From the NCBI RefSeq assembly GCF_963678635.1, contig NC_087068.1, forward strand, positions 870,001 through 934,000: a DNA stretch of 64,000 nucleotides, written 5' to 3'. How positions within the stretch are numbered: the stretch's first letter is position 1; each line of letters begins with the position of its first letter. The notes below the pieces were generated by a model. It was not told where the DNA came from. It was given only the letters and a program-made list of their open reading frames with translations, and did not search any database. Both the position numbers and the translations under genes were made by a program. Origin of the DNA: Symsagittifera roscoffensis (taxonomy: Eukaryota > Xenacoelomorpha > Acoela > Convolutidae). Positions 28,734-41,349 of this stretch are shown here, piece after piece.

Positions 28734-29732
28734 TAGATCTACCACACCCTAAATTTTAGAAATTTTTAATTTAAACATTTTAATTGAGATTAAACTAGAA
28801 ACTGAGCAAAACAATTTTGCTCACAACAGATGAATTTGAAGGCAAACAGTAAGATGATTTCTAAACAAACAAAATGGGCCAAAAATTATGGCAGGTTTTG
28901 AAAACCATTTGATTTTTCGAATCAGCTGCAGAGTTTTACCCAGACTTGAAAAAAAACGGATAATAGCTTCAAAACAATTGACTGTCTTCACATCTGCATC
29001 TGCTCAAAGTTTGGCCTTAACAGAAATCGGCTAAGAAAAAAGTAATCAACTATGTATTAACCAAAGCGATCATTGCAATCATTGTTTTTCTCTGCAATTC
29101 TTCATTGAATACGTGGCGGAAGTTGTTAAAAAAACCAAGCTGGCATTTTAACCTGGTACATTACATAATTCAATTGTATTAAAAAATTTGGGCGTAGTAA
29201 GTAGAAAGAACCAAGTTGGATTTTTAAATTGGTACATAAGATGTTTCAAATGTATTCAGCAAATAAAGTTGACCGAAGTCAATTTTCTGCTGATGTGTTT
29301 GTTCAGACGTTTTTTTCAGCAAGAAGAAACGCAATCGGAGCAGCTGATATGCAAAATTGACAAAATTTGAAAAAAAAGCGCAGGTGAAATTGGAAGTTGC
29401 CATCTGCAGGTCTTCTAAGGTTGCATGTGTTTCTTAAAAGAGCCGTAAAGATGGTCGGCCTTAAACTTAGGGTTTTTTCATTATTTTGACCGGCGACGCG
29501 GAAACTTTTTATACCTAATGTTAACACATGTAGGCTAATGTTAACACATGTAAGAAGGAAGTTGACATCGGTTACTTCTTGTACGCTCACTATTTGGGTT
29601 CTGGAGGACGATGACATCAAAGTTTTTCATATTCGAATTCAGGTTGTCGTGATAACGTTCATCTGCTTGTAGCCTAACTTATTACATTGGGGTTTGGTGA
29701 ATTTTCTGATATTTCGGGAATTTATTGCCTCT

Positions 29733-30645
29733 TAGTGAACCAACTTTTTAAAGGACCTTATCAGTGCCAAGTAGAGGCATGTGGGGCTCTATGATATCTT
29801 GCTACACGTACATTGCAATACATGAAAAATTACCAATTTTGTCCGAGAATGTCTAAACATATCAATGTGGGGTCAAGAAAAATTTCAAAAAATTGTTATT
29901 CGAGTCATTTGAGGAAGTCGACAAAAACAGTTTATGATCGAGAAAGTAGAAAATTATCTCAACTTAAAAGAAGAAATTTGTTCCCTCTTAGTGTACCAAC
30001 TTTTTGCAGGACCTTATTAGTGCTAGTTAGGGGCCTGCGATGGTCCAGGATATTGCTACACGTATATAAAGACCTGATTTGCGTTTTATCAAAAGGTATC
30101 GATCATGACTTTGAAATCTGAACTTGTCAAGTTTTTGATTGTCCTGATTCGTTCACATTGGACTGATAATCATTTAACTGGGCCATTAAACTATCGCAGC
30201 GTACAGTTCTAAACCTCTATAAGTCCAAGGTAATGCTATCCAAGCCGAAATTGCAATTTAGCCTTGTGTACCTTAGAATCTCAATTTCTACAGTCTTCTC
30301 TCCTAGTCTATTATTCTCCCGTGTAATGTTTTAGCACACTTTGTTAGGTTATATAAACTAATTATTTTATTTTTCCATTTAATTGTGTCAGTAATTGTAC
30401 ATATTTAGGCTAAGAGTTTTGTCTGAGCAAGTTTGTGGTTTAGAGAGTTGAGTTAATCAATACCAATGCCATTGTAAATCACACCAGTTGAAACGAATCT
30501 GATATGGATCAAAGAACAATTTGGCTCTTTTTTTTCTGCCATGAAAGTCGAGAAATTCTAAATATATGTATATGAGGGGTCGGAAAAAAAAAGAATTTTG
30601 AAAAAACGTTGTTCCAGAGAGTTGAGAAAGTCAAAACAAATCAAA
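29733..30645 (+). repeat. unclassified dispersed repeat R1, copies 1 and 2 with flanking block
   Basis: CTCTTAGTG-ACCAACTTTTT-AGGACCTTAT-AGTGC occurs at 29733 (short copy, to about 29815) and 29985 (long copy, to about 30310). A preceding block with ATGAAA..., TGGGGTCAAGAAAAA and GAGTCATTTGAGGAAGTCGAC-like text at 29820-29925 also recurs in weaker form at 30539-30645. No ORF or terminal repeat was seen that would classify it. Confidence 0.5.
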
Positions 30646-30699
30646 TTTTAGTCGAAAAAAAAATATCTGAACTGGGTCCAACAAAAATGAAAAATATCT

Positions 30700-31934
30700 G
30701 AACTGTGTCAAATCAAAGCAGACTCAAAATCGAAATGATCGAAACATACGGATTTCTGTCGAAAAATGATACATAAATCGATCCAGTTTGGAAGAGTCAA
30801 CGTGTTTTTTAGGGGATTGAATTAAAGTCGTCAGTTTTTTCATTATTAAAATACGAGACGCTAAATACCTCTCTTCGTTTTTAACTCTTCACGTTTTTTT
30901 AGATTTGAGAAGCAGTCGAATTTTTCGAGGTTTTGCCCTGATATAGGAGCAGTCTTGTTTCAGACTAATACCATATAACAAGCCTTTTTAGTGTAGAATA
31001 ACGAAATTGCTTCTATAGGTCCGTTCACACATTCTAAAAAAACTGCACCTGAAAGTGGTCCATTGGGCAATGAAATCGGCAGAGCGACCCAAATTCAATA
31101 CTATCCTCAATCCCGAAAGATTTAAGTTTAAATTGGTAACAATTATCCTGTGCTGTGTTCCGTTACTTGCCCCTTTTTTTGTACTGATCTTGGAACTGTT
31201 TCGTCCGCTTGAAACGATGGCAGGGTTTTCTAATGGTAATTGAACTCAGATGAAATAAGTCCAAACACTCGAGGCTCTAAGTGGCCATATTATAATCTAA
31301 CAACCTAATCAAAGGAAACGGACGGCAGTTTATCAGCACAATTTGTCTAAGTTCCAGTTAACTTAACTATATTGTTCTCTTTCTCTACAGAATCCCAATT
31401 AAACCAATTACACAGAGTAATTCCACGGAACTAATCAGTTCGTCCTGCTAAAAATAATAGTGTCTCTACGGATCACCATTCCTTTGAGGTACTTTAACTG
31501 ACCTCTCTAACTTCATAATTCCTCGTTCTCCAACTCTGAGACTACTCTGAGACCAACCACTTCAAACAATAGCAGATTTTGTTCTCGAATAATTGAGAAC
31601 CGATTAATCTCTTCAATCATTAAACAACCGTTCTTACTAAAGCTAGGCTGTTTATCGATCTCTCTTTGTTTTTTTTTGCGTTTTAATTATAGTTGAGGTT
31701 ATGATCGTCCCTACAAATCCTGACCTTTACTTTAGTACTCTTTTTCCAAGGTCTGAACTGAACACTTCCTCTGATGCTACCAATTCTATAGTCCTATAGT
31801 ATTTTTTACTAAGTTATGCAGAAATCAAAATTGTTTTAACCTCTAAACCAAATTATTTTTAATTAACCCATCTCCCGATGTTTTTATTATATTACTTTAA
31901 AAAATCAAAGCATACTTAAAGGTTGGAAATTGTT
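30700..31934. other. AT-rich stretch, no feature recognised
   Basis: No gene-like frame. The 62-codon frame at 31055-31243 contains a hydrophobic run but no recognisable family and may be chance. Confidence 0.4.
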
Positions 31935-32265
31935 GCTTAATAGTGGACCAATTGTTTGCAGGACCTTATTAGTGCTAGGTAGGGGCCTGCGATGGTCGAG
32001 GATGCTGCTACACAAATATAAAGATCTAATTTGCGGTTTATCAAAATGTATCTATCATGATTTTAAAACCTGAACTTGTCAAGTTTTTGATTGTCCCGAT
32101 TCGTTCAGCTTAGTTTAGTAAGCACTCAACTGGGTCATTAAGTTATATTAGCGTACAGTTGTGAGCCTCTATAAGTTCAAAGTAATGCTGTCTAAGGCGA
32201 TTTTGCTATTTAGCCGAGTGTACATTAGATTCTTCAATTCTTTAGTCTTTTACCAAGCGTCTTTG
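31935..32265 (+). repeat. unclassified dispersed repeat R1, copy 3
   Basis: Aligns over about 330 bases with 29985-30310, including GGACCTTATTAGTGCTAG, AGGGGCCTGCGATGGTC, TGAACTTGTCAAGTTTTTGA, TTGTCC and GCGTACAGTT. It has the same orientation as the other copies. Confidence 0.6.
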
Positions 32266-33051
32266 TATAACGCAATTTGTATAATGTTTTTCAGGGTTCT
32301 CACTGATTTATATTAGACGGTTTTCTTCAAAAAGTTTCTTCTTTCTGTTAAATTCAAAATTTAAAAGAATATGTTTTGGTCTTTCATCAAAACGTAATCG
32401 AAAATCAGTTTTTACCTTCATGGACTTTTCTTATCGATAAAGTATCTATAAACCTATAAGTGCTCAAATTTTGTTATGGCGGTTTTATAAATAAACATTT
32501 ACAAAACAGATCGCAAATTGCGCTTTTGGACAAGCAAATGATGGAAACAAGCAAAGGTCCATTTTGAGATCAAAAACCATTCGAAATACTTTAAATCCAC
32601 GGACATGAAAAACGAATTTCTATCTATCTAACTCAGGTGAGGTATCTAACTCAAAAAATCTGCCAAGCACATAAACTCCTGCTTTTCAAAGTTCACAGTG
32701 GTGACATTAATTGTTTCTTAGTAATTCAAATGTTGAATAACAATACATAAAACTCATATTTTGGGTATATTAATTTTTTGAAAAGTCTGTGGCTATCTTG
32801 AGTTCATCGCAAGTTTACTTGGTAAAATAATTTTAAAAAATTTATTCGAAAAATGTGCCAGCAGCAAAAAGAAGCTTGAAATTGTTACAAAATCAGTTTG
32901 ATTGTAATTACAGAAAAATGAAGAAAATCCTATTTATTCAGTTTTTTAGATGATTAGCTTTATTTTGAAAATAAAAAGTGTCTAGAATTTTTTTCCATCA
33001 AGTTCTTTTACAAATGTCTAAGATATTGTCAATTCTGAGACAACTTGCTTT
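32266..33051. other. AT-rich stretch before element B
   Basis: No ORF or repeat is supported. Its end (33038-33056) carries the CAACTTGCTTTGATAG text that is repeated just beyond the far end of element B. Confidence 0.4.
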
Positions 33052-33056
33052 GATAG

Positions 33057-33464
33057 TGTGATGATCTGAGAAACTCTCAAAATTAAAACTCTTAGTATGA
33101 AAGATGAAGAGAATAAATGTACGAACTTACCCAATCTGTTGAAGCGTATTAAGTTGGTTCAGAACTGATCCTATAATTATTGCTGCCTCTATATTATCAG
33201 TTCAGCTTAGCCAACTGTCACAATGAGTCAAAAATAATAGATTCTCTTTATATTAATCAACCCTATTCTTGAATGCTATGCTGTTTAGGTCGAATGTATT
33301 TTTGTTAGAAATTTACGCAAAATGGGAACACGTGAACAAAAAAGATATTTATCCCCAAAAGACATATCTTGTTTTTATGTTTTTTTTTCCACGGGTAACA
33401 ACTACAAAATCTATCTCAATAAAATCTTCAAAACAAATCTTCCACCTTGCACCGATCCACAGCA
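33057..33464 (+). repeat. 5' LTR of element B
   Basis: Pairs with 36461-36897: shared blocks include TTAAAACTCTTAGTATG, GAACACGTGAA, AAAGACATAT, TCTCAATAAA and CCGATCCA. AATAAA near the 3' part fits the polyadenylation signal of an LTR. Confidence 0.9.
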
Positions 33465-33629
33465 GTGGTGTCCACAATAGTGTCCAAAACAGGCAACAGT
33501 AGATTTAATAAGCGAGTAGGCCATCATGCTGGTGGGGATTATATTTCAAACGGGGAACTAGAAAGCTTCGAGAACGGCACTTAAGTAGGAATTTTTTTGG
33601 CATCCGGTCTCATCGGCATGGGAAAATGT

Positions 33630-36447
33630 CGTCATTGATGGCACTGAGGTGAAAATGCAGGTGGACACATGTGCTGATAAAACAGTGATATCGTCGATCA
33701 TCTGATAGAAGCTTGGAAGACCTACACTAGATGGAACTGCTCAGACTCTAGGAGCGTACGATTAACAGAAACTCTACTTTAAAGGAACAGCAGCATTCTG
33801 TGACCCGACATGGAATGATCGAATTTTCTCGAAGCTTGCCGTGGCAGTTGTGCGATCAAATAAGGATTTCAGACTCCTTAGACACGACCTCTTACCAACC
33901 CATTACTCAATTACATGGGATTTCAGGGACATTGCCGACAGTTAAAGGTTACAAGGCCTAAGTGAAACTGAAGCCTGTAGCCCAACAATTTTTGTGCAAA
34001 GCACGAAAAGTTCCGTTGCCGATTCAAGAGGCAGTAAAAGCAAAGCAACAGGACATGGTCAGGCAGTGAATTCTCGGGCCAGCTTAGCGAGGATGATTCA
34101 CCAATGCATAACCAGTCGTATGACAGAGAACGAAAAATGGTGAATTCAGACTTTAAGCCGACTGCAAAGTTCACCTCAATGGCAAAGTAATGGACGAAGG
34201 CTACCCGTTATCCAACATGGAGACAAGTTTCCACAACTTGCATGGATCCGATTTCTTTGGAAAAATTGACCTTTCAGACGCTTACCATCAAATTGAACTT
34301 GATGATGATGCAAGCGAAGTGTGCACAATCAACACCCAACAATGACTTTTAAGATGTGTCTACTACCTCAAGGGTTGAAGAAGTCTTCTTAGATCTTTCA
34401 AAACTGCATAGAGAACACAGTCAAAGGAACCAAAGGCGTGACTCTTTTCCAAGACGACCTGTTTGTCTACGGAACATCACGCGATCAAAACTAAAAGCAT
34501 ATGACGGCAGACCTTGGATGACTTAGAGAAAACAATTTCACTATCAATGAGAGCAACTCAGACCAGAAATCACTCACAACTGTTTCTTTTTTAGGCTATT
34601 CAGTTTCAGCTGATGGAATCAAGTCTGATGATAGGCTTGTTGAAAAGGTTCGGAGCACCAAGATACCCGCGAACCACAAAGAAAGTGACTCATTATACGG
34701 ACTGGCAAACTGCTACGGACTAATGACTCCGAACTTTGCCAACAAGATGATCCCACTCAATGAATTACGAATTCAAGACTTCGAGCAGACAGACCTACAC
34801 GAAAAGTGCTTTTGGAGTATCAAACAAGAAATCTGCTCAAAACCAGTTCTGCAATCCTACTCCCTGGACAGAGAAGTGACTGCGACCACAGATGCTTCAG
34901 AGCAGGCATTCGGCGGGTTCTCTCACAAGAAAGACATCCAGTGATCTATCTACGTTTTAAGGAAGCTATCATCAGCCGAGCGTAACTAAACAAACAAAAA
35001 ACGAGAGGCATTGGCAATCGTGTTTGTGACCACACGACTGAAACAATGCTACTGGCGCGCAAGTTAACTCTATAAACAGATCACAAACCCTTGCAGTACC
35101 TCTTCGCGCCAGACGGAGAGATACCAAAGACAGGATCAGTTAGAATAACCAGATGGGCTATTGCGCTGATATGATTGACTACAAGTCAAAATATGTGTCA
35201 GGAGAGCAGATCTCACTTGCGGTCGCTCTAAGCAGACTGCGTTTCGATGACGAGACACCAGAAGAGGAGAAAATCTATTTCTTTCAGATCAACATCTTCT
35301 TCAAAGACACGCAGACATCCAAACTGATCGACATCGAAAGCGACCTCCAATCGATTCGAACGTTTCAAGATGTTTCCAAACGAATACAAAGCGGTGATTG
35401 GAGACAATGTTCAGAAGCTGAATCCCACTTCAAGAAGGAACCTGAAACATTGACCATACGAGAAGAAATCAACAACAGGGGGCGTTGTACTTTTCATACC
35501 GCTGAAATTCAGAAGTCAAATAATGGACGATACCCACAAGACGCATCCAGGAAGACAGACAAAAGAAAAGGCTTTGAGAATGGTTGCTTTGTGGCCTGGC
35601 ATGTCAAAAGACGTAGAACAACTTGTCCAAGATGTGAGATCTGTCAGAAAAAACCATCGCTTGGAAAAACAGTTTCCAATTAGCCAGAAGCAGACCTATG
35701 GGAACAAACCTACAGGGACTGGGCTCACATCGAAGAGCAAGAAAATTTTTTGCTTGGTAATGATGCAGGAAGTGGCTGGATCGAAGCATTCCCGAGCAAT
35801 GACAGAACATTTACTTCGAAACAGTTTTTTAAGCAATGACTTCGAAAGATGGTGAAAGTCTCAAGGAAATCCAAAAACTGAATCACCAATCAACCACAAA
35901 AAAGCAAATGGACAGCAGAAAGTGCAGTCCAGACAGTGAAACACGCCATGAAGGCATGGGTAAAAGTGTATCGGTCATTTACTTTGCGTTTCTGCAACAA
36001 GTATTATGACGCATAGAAACACTTCTAAAGCAAAATTAAAAACGCCAGCGGTGCTTTTCCTTGGTCTAAAAAATCAGACTTTTCAACATAATAGACTTTG
36101 ACGTATGTGAAAAATTCTTTTCAAGCCGAACAAAGACACGGAAGCACAGCCAGCAACTTTCATCATTCGACTTGGAACCAACACATCGTGGATCCAACCC
36201 AATCAATCAAAACGGATAGTTCTAGTAAGCGACAACCAGACTTTGAGATGCAGTCAAGAGACCAATACCACAGATGAACGAGTGAAACTGTGAATGATCA
36301 AACTCCAGTGCAACCTGTAAACAAAGAACAACCTTCACCAACTGCAGACAATCAATCTGAACCGGTCTGTGACGAACCCAAAAGGTTTTCAAGATTCCGG
36401 AAGCCAACGAAACACTACGGAGATCCTATACCGAAAGATCTTCTGAT
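33630..36447 (+). pseudogene. decayed pol of element B (PR-RT-RNase H-IN)
   Basis: Fragments in several frames keep the Ty3 order. Protease-like VDTCADKTVI is near 33660 (Gly of the active triplet replaced by Cys). RT blocks are near 34250-34480 (GKIDLSDAYHQIEL; FQDDLFVYG at the active site). RNase H-like TTDASEQAFGGF is near 34890. Integrase zinc-finger text HPGRQTKEKALRMVALWPGMS is near 35535, and a C-terminal KPTKHYGDPI precedes the polypurine tract. Many stops; no functional protein is possible. Confidence 0.8.
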
Positions 36448-36460
36448 AAAGGAGGGAGGA
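36448..36460 (+). other. polypurine tract of element B
   Basis: AAAGGAGGGAGGA directly before the TG of the 3' LTR. Confidence 0.8.
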
Positions 36461-36897
36461 TGTGATTATCTGAGAAATCGTCAAAGTTAAAACTCTTAGT
36501 ATGTAACTTGGAGAGATTAAATATATGAATTTACTCAATCTGTCAAAGAGTTTTAAGCTGTTTCAGATCTGATTCTATATTTATTTCTGTCTCTTTATTA
36601 TCTGTTGAGCTTAGCCAAATGTCGCAATTGGTCAACAGTGATAGATTCTCATAATATTATTCAAACCTATTCGTGAATGCGACGCTATAGATGTCGAATG
36701 TATTCACGGTAAAAAGTTACCAAAACTGGGAACACGTGAAAAAAAAATGTATCCCTAAAGACATATTTGTTTCTATGTGTACTTTTCCCACTGATGGCAT
36801 CTATAAAAACCAACTAAATTGTAAGAAACTTATTGTTAACAACAATCTCAATAAAGTCTGCATAATAAGTTTTTTTGCCTTGCGCCGATCCAAAACA
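36461..36897 (+). repeat. 3' LTR of element B
   Basis: Begins TGTGATTATC right after the polypurine tract and ends CCAAAACA before the GATAG target duplication. It is about 30 bases longer than the 5' LTR because of a TTATTGTTAACAACA-like insert. Confidence 0.9.
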
Positions 36898-36902
36898 GAT
36901 AG

Positions 36903-38024
36903 TCAACTTGCTTTGATATGTTTATTCAATGTCGGAAGTGAAGCGAAAGCTTGACTTTACTTCTGTACAAAGTTTTTTGAAGTTCATGGAGCATTTCGTA
37001 TTAGCAATCTCAGTCTTTGAAAAAATTTCTTAAAAATCACGTTTTGATTTTCTGAAATTGCTTTTCGCGCTCAGTAAAAAGAGAAATTAATCGATTATAT
37101 TACAATTAAATTTTTGTTTTTATCAAAATTTTAATTGAATATAAGCGCCAAATTTAGATATTTAAGCAATTTATAATCCATTATAAGGATAAATTTTTTT
37201 GTGACATTAAACAAATTACAATCAATTATAATTGATTATAATTTTTTCGAAAATCTCTGATAATCTCTTGTGTTCTCTTTTTATCTCTTATAAACTATTT
37301 TAATCAATTATATTCTATAATAATAGATTATTATTCACTTTTTGTTCAAAAATCTCTAAAAACGAGATGACTTGTCAATCTTTGGTTCATCTGAACACAA
37401 ATTTTTACCACAAAAGAAAAGTTTCACAGAGAGACCTTCATGCTACTTGAAAGAATCCCGCGGTAGGTGAACTATAACTTTTCTATATAAATCATGAAAC
37501 TAAGCAGTGTGCTGATCTTTTGTGGTCAAAAAAACTTAAAATGTGCATCATGAAAGAACTAGAATCAAGAAGAAAAGAGAAAAACGTTATACCTTTGAAT
37601 TGATTTGAAAACTGCTAAAACAACTTTCCCATTTTTACATAAACCAGCGTCTAAGAAAAACATAAAATATAAGCATTCAGGTCAAAGTTTGAAGACGAAA
37701 TGGGCAAACAAAAGGGATTAAAAACAATTTTATTCAATTAAAATGGATTTTTTCTGTAAAACAAATAAATTAGAAGTTTGGATTGAAATAATCGATTATA
37801 ATTGATTCTACTTGATTTCAAAAAGAGAGATTTTAATCGATTATTAATTTATTAAAATCGTTTTTTTCTCAATTTTGTAAGACTGGTACTAAAATCATAC
37901 TAGATTCGATTATTAACGCTTGAAACTGGATGCGGGCTTGAGTTTGTCTTGTTTATAAATTTAAAATTAAGAGCTTTAGTTCTATGGACTCTTCACAGCG
38001 AGTGTTAAGTTGATGTGAGTTCAG
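36903..38024. other. AT-rich stretch with recurrent AATCGATTAT palindromes
   Basis: 37080-37330 and 37780-37870 are dense in AATCGATTAT, CAATTATAATTG and similar self-complementary words. No gene or classified repeat is supported. Confidence 0.5.
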
Positions 38025-38032
38025 GTTTAAAC

Positions 38033-38355
38033 CAGGGGCGGATTTAGGGGGGGGGGGTGGGAGCGACGCGTTTTTCCTTTAGGGATTCGACCCCCTGCCG
38101 ACCCAAAGGGTCCCCCTTTGTACTATTTTGAGATATCCATATTTGGTGACGGACCCTAAAAATTATCTAAAGGCGCCTTCGGCGCCAGTAAATACTTACT
38201 TTAAGGCGGGAGCGCGCGCCAAAAAAACGCAATTTTTTTGGTCAAAAATTTCTAAAAAGTGCTTAAAAACGCCTTTTTTGGCCTGTTTTTCAAAATTTTG
38301 CCTGCGGCGCAGAAAGTCGCCCCACCCCCTCGAGAAAATCCTAGATCCGCCCCTA
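38033..38355. mobile_element. hAT-like MITE, copy 1, with 8 bp target duplication
   Basis: Terminal inverted repeats CAGGGGCGGATTTAG and CTAGATCCGCCCCTA. The flanking 8-mers GTTTAAAC (38025-38032) and GTTTATAC (38356-38363) match at seven of eight positions. 8 bp duplications and CAG-starting termini are typical of hAT transposons. At 323 bp with no transposase it is non-autonomous. The interior has GGCGCCTTCGGCGCC and GCGCGCGCC words shared with the copy at 40463. Confidence 0.85.
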
Positions 38356-38363
38356 GTTTATAC

Positions 38364-40462
38364 CCAAAAATTCTTGTCACCAGTATGAAGCTGCATCATT
38401 CATTATTACGTTTCCTGTGCAGCTTTTTGGTGCTATTTACCGACACAAATTTTGACCAACCAACCCTAATCTCAGCGCAGGAAGTTTGTTAACATTGGTT
38501 TGGTTTCACACTTCTGTTTGAGAAACTGGCGTCTGCTTCTAATTCTCCGTCGCTTCTAATTCGCTTGCTTTCACGTAAGCATTATACCATGGCCTGGTTT
38601 TGAGCTTTTAATCCTTCCGAAATAGTTTGCTCAATTTGTAGCTCAAATGAGGTCGAGCCTCTCTATACTTAGCAGCGACGATTGTTTTGGGCAAAATTGC
38701 AAAGTAAGCTGTCATTTGGAGAAAATTAATTGGGCATTCTTTTTCATTTTGCTTGATGCGTATCTTTGTTGAGCTTCTGAAATTAAAGTTAGGTAAAGTA
38801 AGGCGAGTTAAGTTGGGCACTTTGTTCATGTAATTAGCAGGACTATGGGTCGCCATTGCAATATGAAATTAGATAGTGTTCTTGCCCGCATTTCAATTAA
38901 GATTTCCCAAGGGTTGATTTTGAAAGTATAAATTAATTCGCACCAATTGTTAGTCTTTTGATACGTCAGTACCCAACCGTTTGATTACTTTCATCCTTTC
39001 AGCCCAACTATTACATTTTTCTCAAATTTAATTTTTCCTAAATGTTTCCAATTAATCGTCAATGCCATTCAGAGGAAAAGAAAACGATTGTCTAGTTTGA
39101 AATTTGATTAAGAAAAAGCAATTACATTCCCTCGTGCTATATAATCTATACTTTTGAAAAATTATTAAGATATTTTTTAAAATATTAGCTTACAAAAATT
39201 GAGCAAGTTTTTAAAAGCTGCTTTAAACTCCAATTATGGATGATGGTCGGGCGAAATGTAGCGTCAGATTTTGACAAATGCACCTTTAATTCAAATACAA
39301 TGTCGTTATTAACATAAGTCCGAAGTTTATACTCGTTTAAATACTCGACAATGAAATAATTATTCAAATTTTATATGCCTCAAATATCTCAAAGGTAAAA
39401 TAACTCAAAGTTAGTGACAACTTTCATGTGACTTAGAAAGAAGTTTATTTTAATGCGGCAGCTCATCAAAATACAGATAAGATTGTTAATAGACTTGATT
39501 ATCAAAAAGTCCTTTTTAGTTATTATACAATAAGTTTTTTGCAGTTGGTTGGGTAGAATTGGAAATGAACAAATTGCCAGGACTAGAATTACATTTTAAT
39601 TTTACTTTCTTTTTGTTAATCACTCTTTGTCGGGATTTAACTAAAATGAGGGGAAAGATTAGCCGGGCGATCTCTCCGAATTAAAATGAAATTCTTGATT
39701 AAAAACCAGTGTCAAGTTAAATCTCGCAGTGTAAGGCTTACGGCTAAACCCCCGCACCAAATGAACAAGTTTCCTTTTTCTTTTTGTTTAAAAATGACCA
39801 AGGAGTAGTTGAATCTGATATCCAAACAAAATTTGCAGAACATCGTTTAAAAATGCAGAAACGGGTGAAATTATTTAGCCGGTTGTGAAGCGAAAATAAG
39901 ATGAAAAATTGTTGTTCATAAGTAAAAGAGACTTGGAAGTGATATTCTGAAGAAAACCAATCTAACCCAATATGTAGCCAGACATTTCTTAGAAAACCAG
40001 GATTTGGAATTTTAAAATCACCTTTAAACTATCGGAATATGCGCGCCAGAAAAAGTCTGAGTAAAATAGAAATTAGCCATTGAAATATGGTCTATTTTCA
40101 TCTTAACTAAGTTGACAGACAACGTCTAAAATAATTCGTCTGGAAAGATGTGATGCATTGTATGGGCAGAGTGAAATGACGTTCTGTTCCCAAGTAGGGT
40201 CTAATCAGAATAAGCATGGATATGAATTAGTAAAAAAGAAAACGGCAGAATATTTCAGAAAACATCATGCCAAATGAATTTAAATCATCACATCATGTAG
40301 TCTGCAGGGTAGATTCAAAATGAAACTACATGTTTATACAGAGCTGTAGTGTCAAGTACCCAAAAACGAGGCACAGCTTTGCGCCAACTGTGACGCCAAA
40401 ATAAAACGTTGGTTCAAAATGACGGGGTGAAGCGAGGGTATAGCCACAATCATATGTAGTGT
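38364..40462. other. intergenic stretch between MITE copies
   Basis: No coding frame beyond about 80 codons and none with a recognisable motif. A GC-richer patch at 39640-39770 ends CCCCGCACCA but does not fold into a tRNA by eye. Confidence 0.4.
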
Positions 40463-40875
40463 CAGTAGCGGATTTAGTGGAGGGGGAGGGCGGATACCCC
40501 CCCCCTTAGGGATCCGCCCCCTTCGTACTATTTTGAGATATCCATTTGTACTATTTTGACTGACTGACCTTAAAATTTTTTAAAAGCGCCTTTGGCGCCA
40601 ATCTATACTAACTTTAAGGGGCGAGCGCGCGCCGAAAAAACGCAATTTTTTGGTCGAAATTTTCCGAAATTGCCTAAAAACGCGTTTTTCGGCCTTTTTT
40701 CAAAAATTTGCCAGCAGCGCAGAAACTTTGGTCAAATTAAGGTCTTTATAGTGGTTTGGAGGAGCTTAGAAAATCATTTTTGTCGACCTAAAAAAAGTTC
40801 GACAAAGTTTTCAATTTTTTTTTTGAAAAACCGCATCCGCCCCCCCCGCTCGAGAAATTGCTAGATCCGCAAAAC
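40463..40875. mobile_element. hAT-like MITE, copy 2
   Basis: Starts CAGTAGCGGATTTAG and shares with copy 1 TACTATTTTGAGATATCCAT, AAAGCGCCTTTGGCGCCA, GAGCGCGCGCCGAAAAAACGC and a CTCGAGAAATTGCTAGATCCGC end. It is longer, with an internal insertion around 40735-40830. Its last bases and target duplication have decayed. Confidence 0.75.
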
Positions 40876-40984
40876 ATATCCAATTTGTTGTCTGTAGGTC
40901 TCTGGAATCTAGAGACAAGTCCTTAAACATGTTGAACTTCTGTCGGAACGATCAACAAAATGGGAGAACAAAGGAAGATCTTTA

Positions 40985-41146
40985 GTGCCAATACTAATTT
41001 TTAAACTGCGCTAAAACAATGTAATTTTTGGTCAAACTTTACCAAAGAGCGCCTTCAATCTGTTTGATTTGAAAGAATTCAAAATGATTTTCTCTTTTTT
41101 TGAAAATCTGACCTCCTCTTCGGGACAAACTCTAGATTCAGCCCTG
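40985..41146. mobile_element. hAT-like MITE, copy 3 (partial, decayed)
   Basis: Keeps AGTGCCAATACTAA, TAATTTTTGGTCAAACTTTACC and a CTAGATTCAGCCCTG right end, in the order of the other copies, and lacks the left end. Confidence 0.5.
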
Positions 41147-41349
41147 ACAATCAACATCAGCTAACGGCTTCAGTTAGATAAACATTGAAATGAAAAACAA
41201 ATGAGTCTATATTTTCATTTATTTTAAGAAAAAATACCAGAGAAGTTAAATTTTAATTTCGCCTATGAACACCTTTGGCAAAAGTATGAGAATTATCCAA
41301 GTTCTAGTCTAAGTTTCTGCCAGAAGTTCCCTAAGAAGTGTTAATATAG

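Larger units (their letters stand above)
33057..36897 (+). mobile_element. old LTR retrotransposon B, Ty3/gypsy type, lacking gag
   Basis: LTRs 33057-33464 and 36461-36897 both begin TGTGAT and end CA. They are recognisably homologous but heavily diverged. A perfect 5 bp duplication GATAG flanks the element (33052-33056 and 36898-36902). A TGGTGTCC primer site follows the 5' LTR by one base and a GGAGGGAGGA polypurine tract abuts the 3' LTR. The interior is only about 3 kb: protease-like sequence begins about 200 bases after the PBS, so gag is missing, then decayed RT, RNase H and integrase with many stops. Ancient and defective. Confidence 0.9.

Noticed and set aside
39640-39772. Possible tRNA ending CCCCGCACCA
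   Set aside because: No A box, B box or anticodon arm could be placed; the terminal CACCA is likely chance.
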